From the NCBI GenBank assembly GCA_904424815.1, contig CAJGBI010000001.1, forward strand, positions 1 to 64,000: DNA of 64,000 bases, written 5' to 3'. Numbering within the stretch: the first letter of the stretch is position 1; each line of letters begins with the position of its first letter. The notes below the pieces were generated by a model. The model worked only from the letters and a program-made list of their open reading frames with translations. It was not told the origin of the DNA and made no database searches. The stretch comes from Puniceicoccaceae bacterium Marseille-Q1082 (GTDB lineage Bacteria > Verrucomicrobiota > Verrucomicrobiia > Opitutales > Intestinicryptomonadaceae). Positions 19,613 through 27,643 of this stretch are shown here, in pieces. A program made the translations under genes and the position numbers.

Positions 19613-19714
19613 TTTTTTTGATTGCGTAAATTACCAGTTTCTTGTTAATGTTCAAATTAGAATAACAATATTTCTGGTAATGCAAGAAAAAAATACAGAA
19701 AAACTGGTAAATTT
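19613..19714. promoter_or_regulatory. Immunity switch: divergent promoters and operators
   Basis: Between the Ner-like gene and the repressor lies AAATTACCAGTTT (19628-19640). Its near-perfect inverse AAACTGGTAAATTT lies inside the repressor gene start (19701-19714), and a half site CTGGTAA sits at 19674-19680 over the repressor start codon. On the minus strand TTGAAC (19655-19650) and TAATTT (19633-19628) spaced by 16 make a good early promoter whose -10 lies in the first operator. Repressor binding there would shut off early genes and, at the other sites, its own gene. Confidence 0.65.
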
Positions 19715-20021
19715 TTCAGATCGCTTCAAAAAATTGATGGATGAAGCAGGATTAACTCAAACAGCTGCGGCTAAAATCTTCGGCGTATCGCAAGGAGCGA
19801 TATTTGATTATAGGGAAGGTAGAAGCGAACCAAAAAGTTGGCCTTTACTTAGAATGGCAAAATACTTTGGCGTTAGTGTAGAATGGTTGATGACAGGTGA
19901 ATCCGATACGAAAGAGGATTCGGCTACTCAAATTTGGAGGGATAGGGCTCTTGATGCAGAACGGAAGCTTGAAATAGCACGCGATGCCTTAAAAGGGGCA
20001 CTAAAAAAAATTTTAAAATAA
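19680..20021 (+). CDS. cI-like repressor (XRE family HTH)
   Basis: A 113-residue DNA-binding protein: an N-terminal XRE helix-turn-helix (GLTQTAAAKIFGVSQGAIFD), KYFGVSVEWLMTGE after it, and a C-terminal helix (AERKLEIARDALKGALKKIL) suited to oligomerisation. It is divergent from the Ner-like gene and has operator repeats around its start, so it is the probable lysogeny repressor. ATG 19680 is chosen as it begins right after the operator half site. An earlier in-frame TTG (19602) would add 26 residues of operator DNA translation and is unlikely. Confidence 0.8.
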   Translation: MQEKNTEKLVNFSDRFKKLMDEAGLTQTAAAKIFGVSQGAIFDYREGRSEPKSWPLLRMAKYFGVSVEWLMTGESDTKEDSATQIWRDRALDAERKLEIARDALKGALKKILK

Positions 20022-20173
20022 AATGTTCCAGTATGAACAATATAAAAAGGCAGAATCCTTTATTTTAGCGGTTTTGAGGGTTTTTGCGTTAAAAAAGCTG
20101 GAACACTTAATTTCACAACTAACTAATAATCAACAATCCAAAAATGCAAGACTTGCACATTTGAAAGGCCAAA

Positions 20174-20455
20174 ATGGACGAAAGAGACAAAAATTTGCTG
20201 AATATAGGAGTGCTTCTGAGCGAGGATATGGAGCGGATAGAGGTTATGTACGAGGGCTTCGACATGAGTTATTTTATTCTTGGGATGGTGGACGCCGAAA
20301 TGCGCGGCTTGAACTCCCCCGAAGCCCTGGAACACTTGCGCGCCCTGTACGGCATGTTCAGTTCCCCCGCGCGCGCCCGCTACGAAATCCGCTCGCTCGT
20401 CTGGAAGAACCGCGTCGCCGCCGCGAACGAAAAGCCGCCGGAGGAGGACGAATAG
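20174..20455 (+). CDS. Small acidic phage protein
   Basis: A 93-residue acidic helical protein (MDERDKNLLNIGVLLSEDME ... EKPPEEDE) with a good ribosome site (GAAAGG before ATG). Its codon use is GC-rich like the phage core, unlike the AT-rich pair just downstream. No family was recognised. A long alternative frame through it from 20023 is rejected. Upstream, GTTCCAG (20025-20031) and CTGGAAC (20098-20104) form a widely spaced inverted repeat. Confidence 0.65.
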   Translation: MDERDKNLLNIGVLLSEDMERIEVMYEGFDMSYFILGMVDAEMRGLNSPEALEHLRALYGMFSSPARARYEIRSLVWKNRVAAANEKPPEEDE

Positions 20456-20469
20456 CGTGTAAAAAAGAC

Positions 20470-21222
20470 ATGCGTGTCTTGTCTGAATTAAATGCACATA
20501 AGGGGCAAAATTTGCTTTACTGGGACTTTTTTAATGACAATATTGTTCGATATAAAATCGCTGATATGGAAACAGAAATCACAATTGGAAAGACCATAGA
20601 ATGCTATTCTGCTTTGCGTGATGATGTTGTGGGAAAATCCGTTCGAGAAATGTTCGACATCGCAAGGAAATGCGCAAAAGAAGGCGAATATGTTAGCAAC
20701 GATACATATTTTCATGCGTTGTTCCTATCGGAAATAATGTTTTCAAACACAAAGGAATCTTTGAGGATTCTGTCGGGGTGTGACATTGTCCGTTTTTTGC
20801 GGACATTGTACGACTCCTTTATTGCATGTTGCAGTGAAATTGCAAAAAATAACGGTGTAATTAAAATTGTTGCGTTAACTCCTTCCTCTGAACGATTCGA
20901 AAAATGCAAGTCTGACTTGCATGCATTCTTTAAAGAAATAAAAGAAGCATGTCCGTCTATCGACGGAAAAATTTTCGGAGTGTTGAAAATCTTGCCCCCT
21001 GAAATGGCAAAGTCGGTTTTGAATGGAACAAATACGACGCTTTCGCACTATATTGTTTCTGACTCCAAAATGTTGAGGATAGAATCTCCGCACGGTGTGT
21101 TGGCGGAAGATCATCCTGCTTCATCCATAAAGGCCAAGGTTTTTTTCAATACACCGAACACGGCGACCGATATTGCGAACTCATTTGATAATTCCTATTT
21201 CCCCGAAAATGCAACAAAATGA
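20470..21222 (+). CDS. AT-rich accessory protein of unknown function
   Basis: A 250-residue soluble protein (MRVLSELNAHKGQNLLYW..., later GCDIVRFLRTLYDSFIACCS and a C-terminal VLAEDHPASSIKAKVFFNTP). Its codon use is markedly AT-rich compared with the surrounding phage genes. It overlaps the next gene, a three-helix membrane protein, by 14 bases, so the two are translationally coupled. The position behind the repressor, ending in a terminator, is where lysogenic-conversion genes lie. No family was recognised. Confidence 0.7.
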   Translation: MRVLSELNAHKGQNLLYWDFFNDNIVRYKIADMETEITIGKTIECYSALRDDVVGKSVREMFDIARKCAKEGEYVSNDTYFHALFLSEIMFSNTKESLRILSGCDIVRFLRTLYDSFIACCSEIAKNNGVIKIVALTPSSERFEKCKSDLHAFFKEIKEACPSIDGKIFGVLKILPPEMAKSVLNGTNTTLSHYIVSDSKMLRIESPHGVLAEDHPASSIKAKVFFNTPNTATDIANSFDNSYFPENATK

Positions 21223-21715
21223 GTTCACTTTATTTGTTGCAGTATTTGCCGCTACACTTGCTGCAGTAAATATATTCAACGCCTATTTAAATAATCCCTT
21301 TATCCTTAACCCTATCAACGATAGGGTTAAGGCATTAAAGAACAAATGCGATTCCGCAAAACAAGGAGTGAAGTTGCCGTTTGCACGGGAGAAAATAGAT
21401 ACGAAAATTAAGCGTCTCGGATGGATGTTAACCGGAATGAAAGCAGCGACATTCTTTTATAATGCATTAGTTCTCTGTTTATGGGGTTGGTATTCTTTCG
21501 CTATATTGGAAGGAGAATTTAATATGGGAGATGCCCAGGGATTTCTTTGGAAAGTTTCTTCCTTGTCTTTGTCAGTTGTTGGTATCGGGGTTTTGATACG
21601 GCTTGCTCTGCCGTTTATTTCAAAAACAGACGGAATACAGGAGGAAGATTCAAAAAACCTGAAAGCTGCGAACGAGCAGATCGCAAACGAAAGTACTGAA
21701 ACCGAACGCTTTTAA
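21209..21715 (+). CDS. Three-helix membrane protein of accessory pair
   Basis: A 168-residue membrane protein with helices near FTLFVAVFAATLAAVNIFNA, AATFFYNALVLCLWGWYSFA and VSSLSLSVVGIGVLIRLALP, a basic loop between the first two, and an acidic tail. It is coupled to the AT-rich gene at 20470 and followed by a strong terminator. ATG 21209 is chosen because it gives the coupling overlap; an in-frame start at 21173 would add 12 residues. The arrangement resembles membrane effectors of prophage-borne superinfection exclusion or abortive infection, but no family was recognised. Confidence 0.7.
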   Translation: MQQNEFTLFVAVFAATLAAVNIFNAYLNNPFILNPINDRVKALKNKCDSAKQGVKLPFAREKIDTKIKRLGWMLTGMKAATFFYNALVLCLWGWYSFAILEGEFNMGDAQGFLWKVSSLSLSVVGIGVLIRLALPFISKTDGIQEEDSKNLKAANEQIANESTETERF

Positions 21716-21730
21716 ATAAGTAAATTTTCT

Positions 21731-21762
21731 AACCTCCCAAGCTTTGCTTGGGAGGTTTTTTG
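21731..21762 (+). terminator. Terminator of lysogenic transcript
   Basis: A perfect 12-base stem AACCTCCCAAGC / GCTTGGGAGGTT with a 3-base loop runs into six T, 15 bases after the membrane-protein stop. It separates the repressor/accessory transcript from the late operon. Confidence 0.92.
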
Positions 21763-21883
21763 TGCCTTTAACCGCAATTTTCTCCGAGAAATTCTCCGCG
21801 AATTTGAATTTCTCCGCAACTGAATCAACTGATTCAACCGAATATTTTGCGGTTTTCGCGCTTTGTGATAATCTTGCGCCGTT

Positions 21884-22678
21884 ATGCAAAAGACGGCACA
21901 GGACAGTCAATCAAAAAGCGATTCGCCGAGGCGTCCGCGCATTTACGCAATCGCGAAAAAGAGCGCGGACATCGCCCATGTACATGTCGCCTTCTGGGCT
22001 GATGGCGGCCCAAAGAATTTTATGGTGGGCTTCTCCCGTCGCGGGATTGCCGCCGAAATAGCCGGAATTGAAAACGCCCTCGCGGACGGTTCGGAAACAT
22101 TCGACCCTGGCAACGGGCAAATTTACGAAATCTCCCCCGAACTCCTCGGGGAACTTCGCTCAATACTTTCTTCATATCATGCTGTGCTACAGGGCGGCAG
22201 CGACGCGCAAGTCGTCCGTGGCGGCGTTTCAACGCCAATAAAACCCAAAGCGTCCGCGCGGCAAGCCAATGGCTCTGCTGCGCGTCAAAATTTAATATCC
22301 CAAAAGGATACCTGCGCAAATGGCGATGCGGAGTTGGACAACAGTGCCCGCATGGCGCAGGTATCCGCCGATTTTGAAAATCAAGTCGCGCGCATAGTGG
22401 GCGATGAGCTCCGCAAGGCCATGGTGCCTGTTTTGGCTGAGATTGACGCTATCATTGCGCTTGTCAAGGAGTGTGCGGCCGAATTGGAGGCCGTATCCAA
22501 AGATTTTATAACCTGCGCGTCCGGCGAATTTGGAGGCCGGAATACGCCGCCTGCGCCGCGCCGCAAAGGCGGAAGAGACAGTTGTTGCCCGAAGGCGGGG
22601 CGCGTCAACGCCGAGGGCTCCATTTTCACGCGGCGCGGCCGCACGTCGGTTGTGGTCGGTTCGCGCAAGGTATCTTAA
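21884..22678 (+). CDS. Hypothetical phage protein at head of late region
   Basis: A 264-residue protein. The first ~110 residues are conserved-looking (HVAFWADGGPKNFMVGFSRR, PELLGELRSILSSYHAVLQG); a middle helix (RMAQVSADFENQVARIVGDE, then EIDAIIALVKECAAELEAVS) looks coiled-coil; the C-terminus is basic and Cys-containing (RRKGGRDSCCPKAGR). It is the first gene after the terminator and so could include a late regulator, but there is no HTH that I can point to. Confidence 0.6.
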   Translation: MQKTAQDSQSKSDSPRRPRIYAIAKKSADIAHVHVAFWADGGPKNFMVGFSRRGIAAEIAGIENALADGSETFDPGNGQIYEISPELLGELRSILSSYHAVLQGGSDAQVVRGGVSTPIKPKASARQANGSAARQNLISQKDTCANGDAELDNSARMAQVSADFENQVARIVGDELRKAMVPVLAEIDAIIALVKECAAELEAVSKDFITCASGEFGGRNTPPAPRRKGGRDSCCPKAGRVNAEGSIFTRRGRTSVVVGSRKVS

Positions 22679-22697
22679 CTCAAACAAAAGGAAAACT

Positions 22698-23219
22698 ATG
22701 ACTACATTGTTTTTAATTCTTGCGACGGCGTGCGTGCTTGTCGCCCTCGATTTGCCTCGCACCCTTTGGGGAAGTCGCGGCGGATTGTCGCTTGCCGGAA
22801 TCGCCTTTTTTGGCGCGCTGGCCGCCCTCTGCGCCGGATGTGCATCGACAACGGTCACCGAATACGACGAACAGGGAAATGTAGTTAAGGTGACGGAGAG
22901 CGACGAAAGCGCGTTTGCGATAGCGGCGCAGTCTATACAAACGAAAGACAATATGCTGCACGCCTCGGGCTGGGCGGTCGGAGTTCAGCCGAGTGCTGGC
23001 ATATACGGCGTGGGAGCGTTCGACGTGCTGGCGGGCTCGATAAACGCCGAAACGGGAGCCGCAAACGCCGCAAGCTATGCGGCCATGATAAACGCCTCGA
23101 AGGTGTCGCTGGACGTCACGGCGAACGCCGAAGGCATAACGGCAAAGGCCCAGTCAAATGAAAATGCTATCACAACGCCTGATTCAAACGCGGGCGCAGA
23201 AATGGCGGAGGGCAAGTAA
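22698..23219 (+). CDS. Phage lipoprotein with N-terminal membrane segments
   Basis: A 173-residue protein with two hydrophobic stretches (LFLILATACVLVALDL and AGIAFFGALAALCAGC) ending in a lipobox-like ALCAGCAS, followed by a TTVTEYDEQGNVVKVTES stretch often seen in small bacterial lipoproteins and a repetitive Ala-rich region. ATG 22698 has AAAGGAAAA upstream. Its place before a small membrane protein suggests the lysis or envelope cassette, but no spanin family was recognised. Confidence 0.6.
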   Translation: MTTLFLILATACVLVALDLPRTLWGSRGGLSLAGIAFFGALAALCAGCASTTVTEYDEQGNVVKVTESDESAFAIAAQSIQTKDNMLHASGWAVGVQPSAGIYGVGAFDVLAGSINAETGAANAASYAAMINASKVSLDVTANAEGITAKAQSNENAITTPDSNAGAEMAEGK

Positions 23220-23220
23220 G

Positions 23221-23409
23221 ATGTCCGGCGAAACTCCCGCCGCGCAAAGCGGCAAGCAGGCGATAGGTTCCTGGCTCAAGGCAAAAGGCACCGCGATAGG
23301 CGTCGCAGTCGGCGTCGCGCTGACGAGCTTGGGCGACTACCTGTTGGGCGATACGGGGCTGATACCGTTTTGCATAGGGCTTGTAAAGCAGGCGATAGCG
23401 TTCTTTTGA
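23221..23409 (+). CDS. Small membrane protein, holin candidate
   Basis: A 62-residue protein with a hydrophobic stretch from KGTAIGVAVGVALTSLGDYL to LIPFCIGLVKQAIAFF, i.e. one or two helices, and a polar N-terminus. GGAGGG precedes ATG 23221. Size and position ahead of the packaging genes fit a holin, but that is inference; no endolysin is visible nearby. Confidence 0.55.
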   Translation: MSGETPAAQSGKQAIGSWLKAKGTAIGVAVGVALTSLGDYLLGDTGLIPFCIGLVKQAIAFF

Positions 23410-23504
23410 TGCGACGCCTTTGCAAACTGCTTTCCCGCGTGTCCGCCGCCTTGTGGCGCGGCGCGCGGGGGTTAATCGGGGTGAAAATTAACATTAGGTT
23501 TTAA
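23409..23504 (+). CDS. Possible 31-aa basic peptide
   Basis: ATG 23409 overlaps the stop of the holin candidate (TGATG) and opens a 31-residue basic peptide (RRLCKLLSRVSAALWRGARG in its middle). It ends at 23504, one base before the ATG of the next gene. The coupling is suggestive but there is no other support. Confidence 0.3.
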   Translation: MRRLCKLLSRVSAALWRGARGLIGVKINIRF

Positions 23505-23918
23505 ATGCTTTTCGGGAGTTTTTCGGGGCTTTGCCTCTTTGCTGCGGGATACGCCGAAGTTGAGGCCGGCTGGCTGCAGCAGGCGGCGATATTCATCGCG
23601 GCGTCCGCGGCCACGCTCTACTACGTGCGCGGCGTTTTCAAAAAGATTCCGCCCGACAGCGAAAAGTACCGGCACGTAAACGACTGCGAAAAGCTTTGCC
23701 AAGCAAACCTCTACGCCCACGAGAAACTCGACCGCGAAATGAACGAACGGCTCGCATCCATGAGCGGGCATTCCGCCAACAGCCGCAAGGAAATCTACAC
23801 GCGGCTTGCGCACGTTGAAAACGAGCTCGCCTCCATAAAGAAGGAAAACGAACTGCAAACCAAAGAACTTTACCTGATACGCGAAATGCTTTCGCGCCAA
23901 AACCGACACGAACAATGA
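23505..23918 (+). CDS. Membrane-anchored coiled coil, Mu gp25-like (DUF2730)
   Basis: A 137-residue protein with an N-terminal transmembrane helix (AAIFIAASAATLYYV) and a long charged coiled coil (LYAHEKLDREMNERLASM, then HVENELASIKKENELQTKEL). This layout and the place directly before a gp26/gp27/gp28/gp29-type series match Mu gp25. An i-spanin (Rz) has the same layout and is the alternative. It overlaps the next gene by 4 bases. Confidence 0.6.
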   Translation: MLFGSFSGLCLFAAGYAEVEAGWLQQAAIFIAASAATLYYVRGVFKKIPPDSEKYRHVNDCEKLCQANLYAHEKLDREMNERLASMSGHSANSRKEIYTRLAHVENELASIKKENELQTKELYLIREMLSRQNRHEQ

Positions 23919-24178
23919 CTCTCTGCGAAAAAGAACAACTGCGCCGCGTGCTGCTTTTAATATTGGAAGCCGCGCGCCACGGGCTCGCCCTGCGCGAAAT
24001 CGCGAACTTGGCCGAACTGCGGGCTTTTAAAAACGCCGACGCCGAATTTGTCGAGAACCTCGAATGGCTTTGTGCCAAAGGCTATGCGGAGGAGACGCGG
24101 ACAGGGATTTCGAAGCTGACCCGCGCGTGGCGCATTACGGACGCCGGCGTGGAATACCTCGACTCCATAAACGCATAA
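23915..24178 (+). CDS. Winged-helix phage protein, Mu gp26 position
   Basis: An 87-residue protein with a winged-helix pattern: LILEAARHGLALREIANLAE, FVENLEWLCAKGYAEE, then the wing LTRAWRITDAGVEYLDS. It lies between the gp25-like gene and the small terminase gene, where Mu has gp26. Function unknown. Confidence 0.65.
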   Translation: MTLCEKEQLRRVLLLILEAARHGLALREIANLAELRAFKNADAEFVENLEWLCAKGYAEETRTGISKLTRAWRITDAGVEYLDSINA

Positions 24179-24180
24179 AG

Positions 24181-24777
24181 ATGGCCCTGACGCGCACATG
24201 GATAGACTCGAAGCTCTCCCGCAGGGAGCGCGCGAGACTCGTAGAATACCTCCTCGAACGGTGGAACAACCCGACGGCGGAACAGATTCTTTCCGCCATA
24301 GGAGAACTGTTTCCGGAAAAGGAACCGCCTGGAATCCGCTCGGTATCCGACTGGAAGGCGAAGGCGTGGGAATTCGAAGTGAGCCTCACCGAGATGCGCG
24401 CGGAAGGCGAAGCCGCCCGCCGAGTCGTGGAGGACGGGAACGACTTCGGAGCTGCCAACAAGAAGAAGCTCGACGAGCTTTTGTGGCGCAAGCTGCGCGA
24501 ACTCAAGGACGGCGACGAGATAGACGGCAAGCTGCACGACTTGGTGCTCTCCTCCGCGCGGCTTACGGCGCAGGTGCGCGCCAACCGCGAGTCGGAAGGC
24601 AAGCTGAAACTTTTAGAGGCAAAGCTCGCCGAACTCGCCCGCGAAAAGGCCGAGTGGGAGTGCAAGGAAAAGGAGCGGGAGGAAGCCAAAAAGAAGGCTA
24701 TTGCCGACATCCGAAACGGCGGCGGGCTTTCCGACGAGGCCCTTGCGAAGCTCGAAGCCCAGATAGGGAGTTTGTAA
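24181..24777 (+). CDS. Small terminase subunit, Mu gp27-like (DUF3486)
   Basis: A 198-residue protein that would recognise phage DNA for packaging. The N-terminal part (KLSRRERARLVEYLLERWNN, then RSVSDWKAKAWEFEVSL) and the long C-terminal coiled coil (AKLAELAREKAEWECKEKER) fit DUF3486/gp27. It is directly followed by the large terminase gene with one base between. Confidence 0.82.
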   Translation: MALTRTWIDSKLSRRERARLVEYLLERWNNPTAEQILSAIGELFPEKEPPGIRSVSDWKAKAWEFEVSLTEMRAEGEAARRVVEDGNDFGAANKKKLDELLWRKLRELKDGDEIDGKLHDLVLSSARLTAQVRANRESEGKLKLLEAKLAELAREKAEWECKEKEREEAKKKAIADIRNGGGLSDEALAKLEAQIGSL

Positions 24778-24778
24778 T

Positions 24779-26185
24779 TTGAAGGAAATCTGCACAGTCA
24801 AAGCCAAGAACAGGCCCGAGCTCGAGATGGGAATCTTTTTGCCGTACCAGTGGCGGTGGATTCAAGACCGCTCGCGCATAAAGCTCGTGGAAAAATCCCG
24901 CCAGATAGGCTTTTCGTGGGCGACGGCCTACGACATAGTGCGCCAGCAGTCGCGCAAGGCTGTAAAGCTCGACTCTTGGATTTCCTCCCGTGACGAAATA
25001 CAGGCGCGGCTCTTCTTGCAGGATTGCAGGAAGTTTGCGGGGCTTTTAAACATTGCCGCCTCCGAAATCGGCGAGAGGGTCTATAAAATAGACGAGGCGC
25101 GCTCCGTCACGGCCTTTGAAATGTCCTTTGCAAACGGCACCGTGGCGCATTCCATGAGCTCCAATCCGGACGCGCAGGCGGGAAAGCGCGGCACGCGCGT
25201 CTTGGACGAATTCGCGCTGCACCAGAATCCGCAGGTTCTTTACTCCATCGCATTGCCAGGCATTACATGGGGCGGCCAAATGGCGATAGTTTCCACCCAC
25301 CGCGGCGCGCACAACTTCTTCAACCGTCTCGTTCAGGAAGCGCGCTACGGCGAAAACAAAAAGCGGATTTCGCTCCACCGCGTCAGTCTTCAGGACGCGC
25401 TCGACGAGGGTTTCCTGTGGACATTGCAACAAAAATTGCCAGAGGGCGACGAGCGGCAGGAAATGGACGAGGCGGCCTATTTCGACAGCGTGAAAGACCA
25501 ATGCGCCGACGAGGAGTCCTTTCTACAAGAGTACATGTGCGAGCCCGCGGACGAATCGAGCGTGTTTATCACGTCCGACTTGTACGACGGCGTGACCTAC
25601 GGACTCTCCGAAAACTGGCAAAAGCCGCTTTCCGAGTGCGGAGACCTCTATGTGGGCATAGACGTCGGCCACAAGCACGACCGCACCACCTGCTGGGTCT
25701 GGGAGAAGCTGGGCAACATCTATTTTCAAAGGCGGCTGAAAGTCTTGCAGAATATGAAGTTCTCGGAGCAGGAAGCGGAGATTTACCCGATTCTTTCTCT
25801 TCCCAACATGCGCCGCTGCTGCGTGGACGCCACGGGTATAGGCGCGCAGTTCGCCGAACGCATGCAAGAAAGGTTCGGGAAATACCGGATTGAAGCGGTC
25901 GCATTCACGAACGCTGTCAAGGCCGACATGGCCTACAAGCTGCGCGCGGCGTTTGAAGACCGCAACATACGCATCGCCGACGACAGGGACACCCGCGCGG
26001 ATTTCCGCAGCATAAAGAAGGAGATAACGAGCTCCGGAGCCGTTCGCTTCGACGCAGAGCGCACCGAAGCCCTCGGACACGGAGACCGCTTCTGGGGCGC
26101 GGCGTTGGGGTTCTACGCCGGAGCGAAGCCGACGGAGTCTTATTTTATCCCCATAACGCGCCGCAGCGACAGGAGGCTTTTTTAA
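24779..26185 (+). CDS. Large terminase subunit, Mu gp28-like
   Basis: A 468-residue packaging motor. The N-terminal ATPase shows LVEKSRQIGFSWATA (a variant Walker A) and RVLDEFALH (Walker B). The C-terminal RNase H-like nuclease shows YVGIDVGHKHDRT near residue 295 with later acids at CCVDATGIGAQF. The start is TTG 24779 with GGGAG upstream; the next ATG (24827) would cut off the first 16 residues. It leads straight into the portal gene. Confidence 0.9.
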   Translation: MKEICTVKAKNRPELEMGIFLPYQWRWIQDRSRIKLVEKSRQIGFSWATAYDIVRQQSRKAVKLDSWISSRDEIQARLFLQDCRKFAGLLNIAASEIGERVYKIDEARSVTAFEMSFANGTVAHSMSSNPDAQAGKRGTRVLDEFALHQNPQVLYSIALPGITWGGQMAIVSTHRGAHNFFNRLVQEARYGENKKRISLHRVSLQDALDEGFLWTLQQKLPEGDERQEMDEAAYFDSVKDQCADEESFLQEYMCEPADESSVFITSDLYDGVTYGLSENWQKPLSECGDLYVGIDVGHKHDRTTCWVWEKLGNIYFQRRLKVLQNMKFSEQEAEIYPILSLPNMRRCCVDATGIGAQFAERMQERFGKYRIEAVAFTNAVKADMAYKLRAAFEDRNIRIADDRDTRADFRSIKKEITSSGAVRFDAERTEALGHGDRFWGAALGFYAGAKPTESYFIPITRRSDRRLF

Positions 26186-27643
26186 ATGAAATCGGAAATC
26201 ACTGACGAGAGAATCTTGTGGGAGAAGCGTTCGCGCTACAATCCTCTGCTGGGCTTGCGGCCGCAGACGCTGCGCGCTGCAAACGACGCCTTCAAGACGG
26301 GCTATATGTCGAAGGCCGCGCGCATTTGGGAGGAAGTCGAGGAGTGCGACGGAATTGTCTCCACCGTGCGCGCCAAGCGGCGCAAGAGCGTATCGCGCCT
26401 TGCCTGGAACATCGTTCCGTTCGGTAACGCCTCCGAGGACACGGCCAAGGAGCACGCCTCAATACTTGAGGATTTTTACAACAACATATCGTGGACGCAC
26501 GCCTGCAACGGGCACCGCACGGGCGGGTTCTCCCGTCTTGTGGAGGCCATGCTCGACTGCGTCGGCAAGAAGTATTCCGTGCATGAAATCGTCTGGAACC
26601 CCAATCCGCAGGCGCGCTCTCTCCGCGCGACTTTCAAGTTTGTGCCGCTCTATTTTTTTGAGGATACGTTCGGCGAATTGAGGCTGCTTAAGTCGCCCAA
26701 CGCCGTATTTGGCGACGAATTGAAGCCTGACAAGTGGCTTATCGCCGCAACCGACTATCCGCTGATGGCGGCGTGCTCCGTCTATTATCTGATGAAGCAG
26801 ATGAGCCTTGCGGATTGGCTCGTGTTCTCGCGCCGCTTCGGTTCGGCTTTGGCGTGGCTGAAAACGGACGAGCCCGCCCATTCCGAAAAGTGGGAAGCCA
26901 TGGCCTCCGCCCTCGCGAACATCGACAACGAATCGAGCCTGATGACCGGCAACGCCGATACTCTAACGCTCTTGCAGGCTTCCGGCCAGAACGCCCCTTT
27001 CAAGGAAGTAATAGACCATCTCACGCGCCTTGTGATCACGATGTGGCTCGGCAGCGACCTTGCCACAATGTCCTCGCAGGACGGCGCGGGGGCGAGTTTG
27101 CAGGGCGAGTCGGCGGCGATGCTCGAGGACGACGACTGCCTCTTGATAGAGGAGACTTTGGCAAACACCGTATCGCGCTTTGTAATCCGCTACTATTTCG
27201 GCAACGTCGAGCCCGCAGCATATCTGCAATTCCAGCGCACCGACCGTTCCGACAAGAAGGCCGCCCTCGAAATCCTCGGAATGACGGCGGACAGAGGCGT
27301 TTCCGTCTCCCAAAAGGCGTGGCGCGAGGCAAGCGGAGTCGCCGCGCCCGACGAGGGCGAAGCCGTAATCGAGAAATCGCAGACGCCGATGCTTCAAGAT
27401 TCCGCCTTCGGCGCAAACGACGCTGAAAGCGACATAGACGAGCTTTCCCGCGCGATGAGCACCGAAAAGAAGCGGAAGCTCCTTGCCGAACTCGACCGCA
27501 TCGAGGCTATGGACGACGCCTCTCAGCGCGCCGACGCCCTTGCCGAACTGGAGCGGAATATCGGCGAGTATTTCGACGGCGGCAGGGCCGAAGCGGAAGC
27601 CATGATGAAGATTTTGGAAAGGAGAATTTCAAATGAAAAATAA
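26186..27643 (+). CDS. Portal protein, Mu gp29-like (DUF935)
   Basis: A 485-residue portal protein forming the head-tail gate at the capsid vertex. WEEVEECDGIVSTVRAKRRK, KYSVHEIVWNP and MWLGSDLATMSSQDGAGASL are typical for the DUF935 family. AGGAGG (26171-26176) precedes ATG 26186. It overlaps the protease gene by 11 bases. Confidence 0.9.
   Translation: MKSEITDERILWEKRSRYNPLLGLRPQTLRAANDAFKTGYMSKAARIWEEVEECDGIVSTVRAKRRKSVSRLAWNIVPFGNASEDTAKEHASILEDFYNNISWTHACNGHRTGGFSRLVEAMLDCVGKKYSVHEIVWNPNPQARSLRATFKFVPLYFFEDTFGELRLLKSPNAVFGDELKPDKWLIAATDYPLMAACSVYYLMKQMSLADWLVFSRRFGSALAWLKTDEPAHSEKWEAMASALANIDNESSLMTGNADTLTLLQASGQNAPFKEVIDHLTRLVITMWLGSDLATMSSQDGAGASLQGESAAMLEDDDCLLIEETLANTVSRFVIRYYFGNVEPAAYLQFQRTDRSDKKAALEILGMTADRGVSVSQKAWREASGVAAPDEGEAVIEKSQTPMLQDSAFGANDAESDIDELSRAMSTEKKRKLLAELDRIEAMDDASQRADALAELERNIGEYFDGGRAEAEAMMKILERRISNEK

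Noticed and set aside
20023-20470. A long N-terminal extension of the 20470 gene starting at 20023
   Set aside because: It reads through the convincing 93-residue gene at 20174 in another frame, has Arg-rich shadow composition, and changes composition sharply at 20470.
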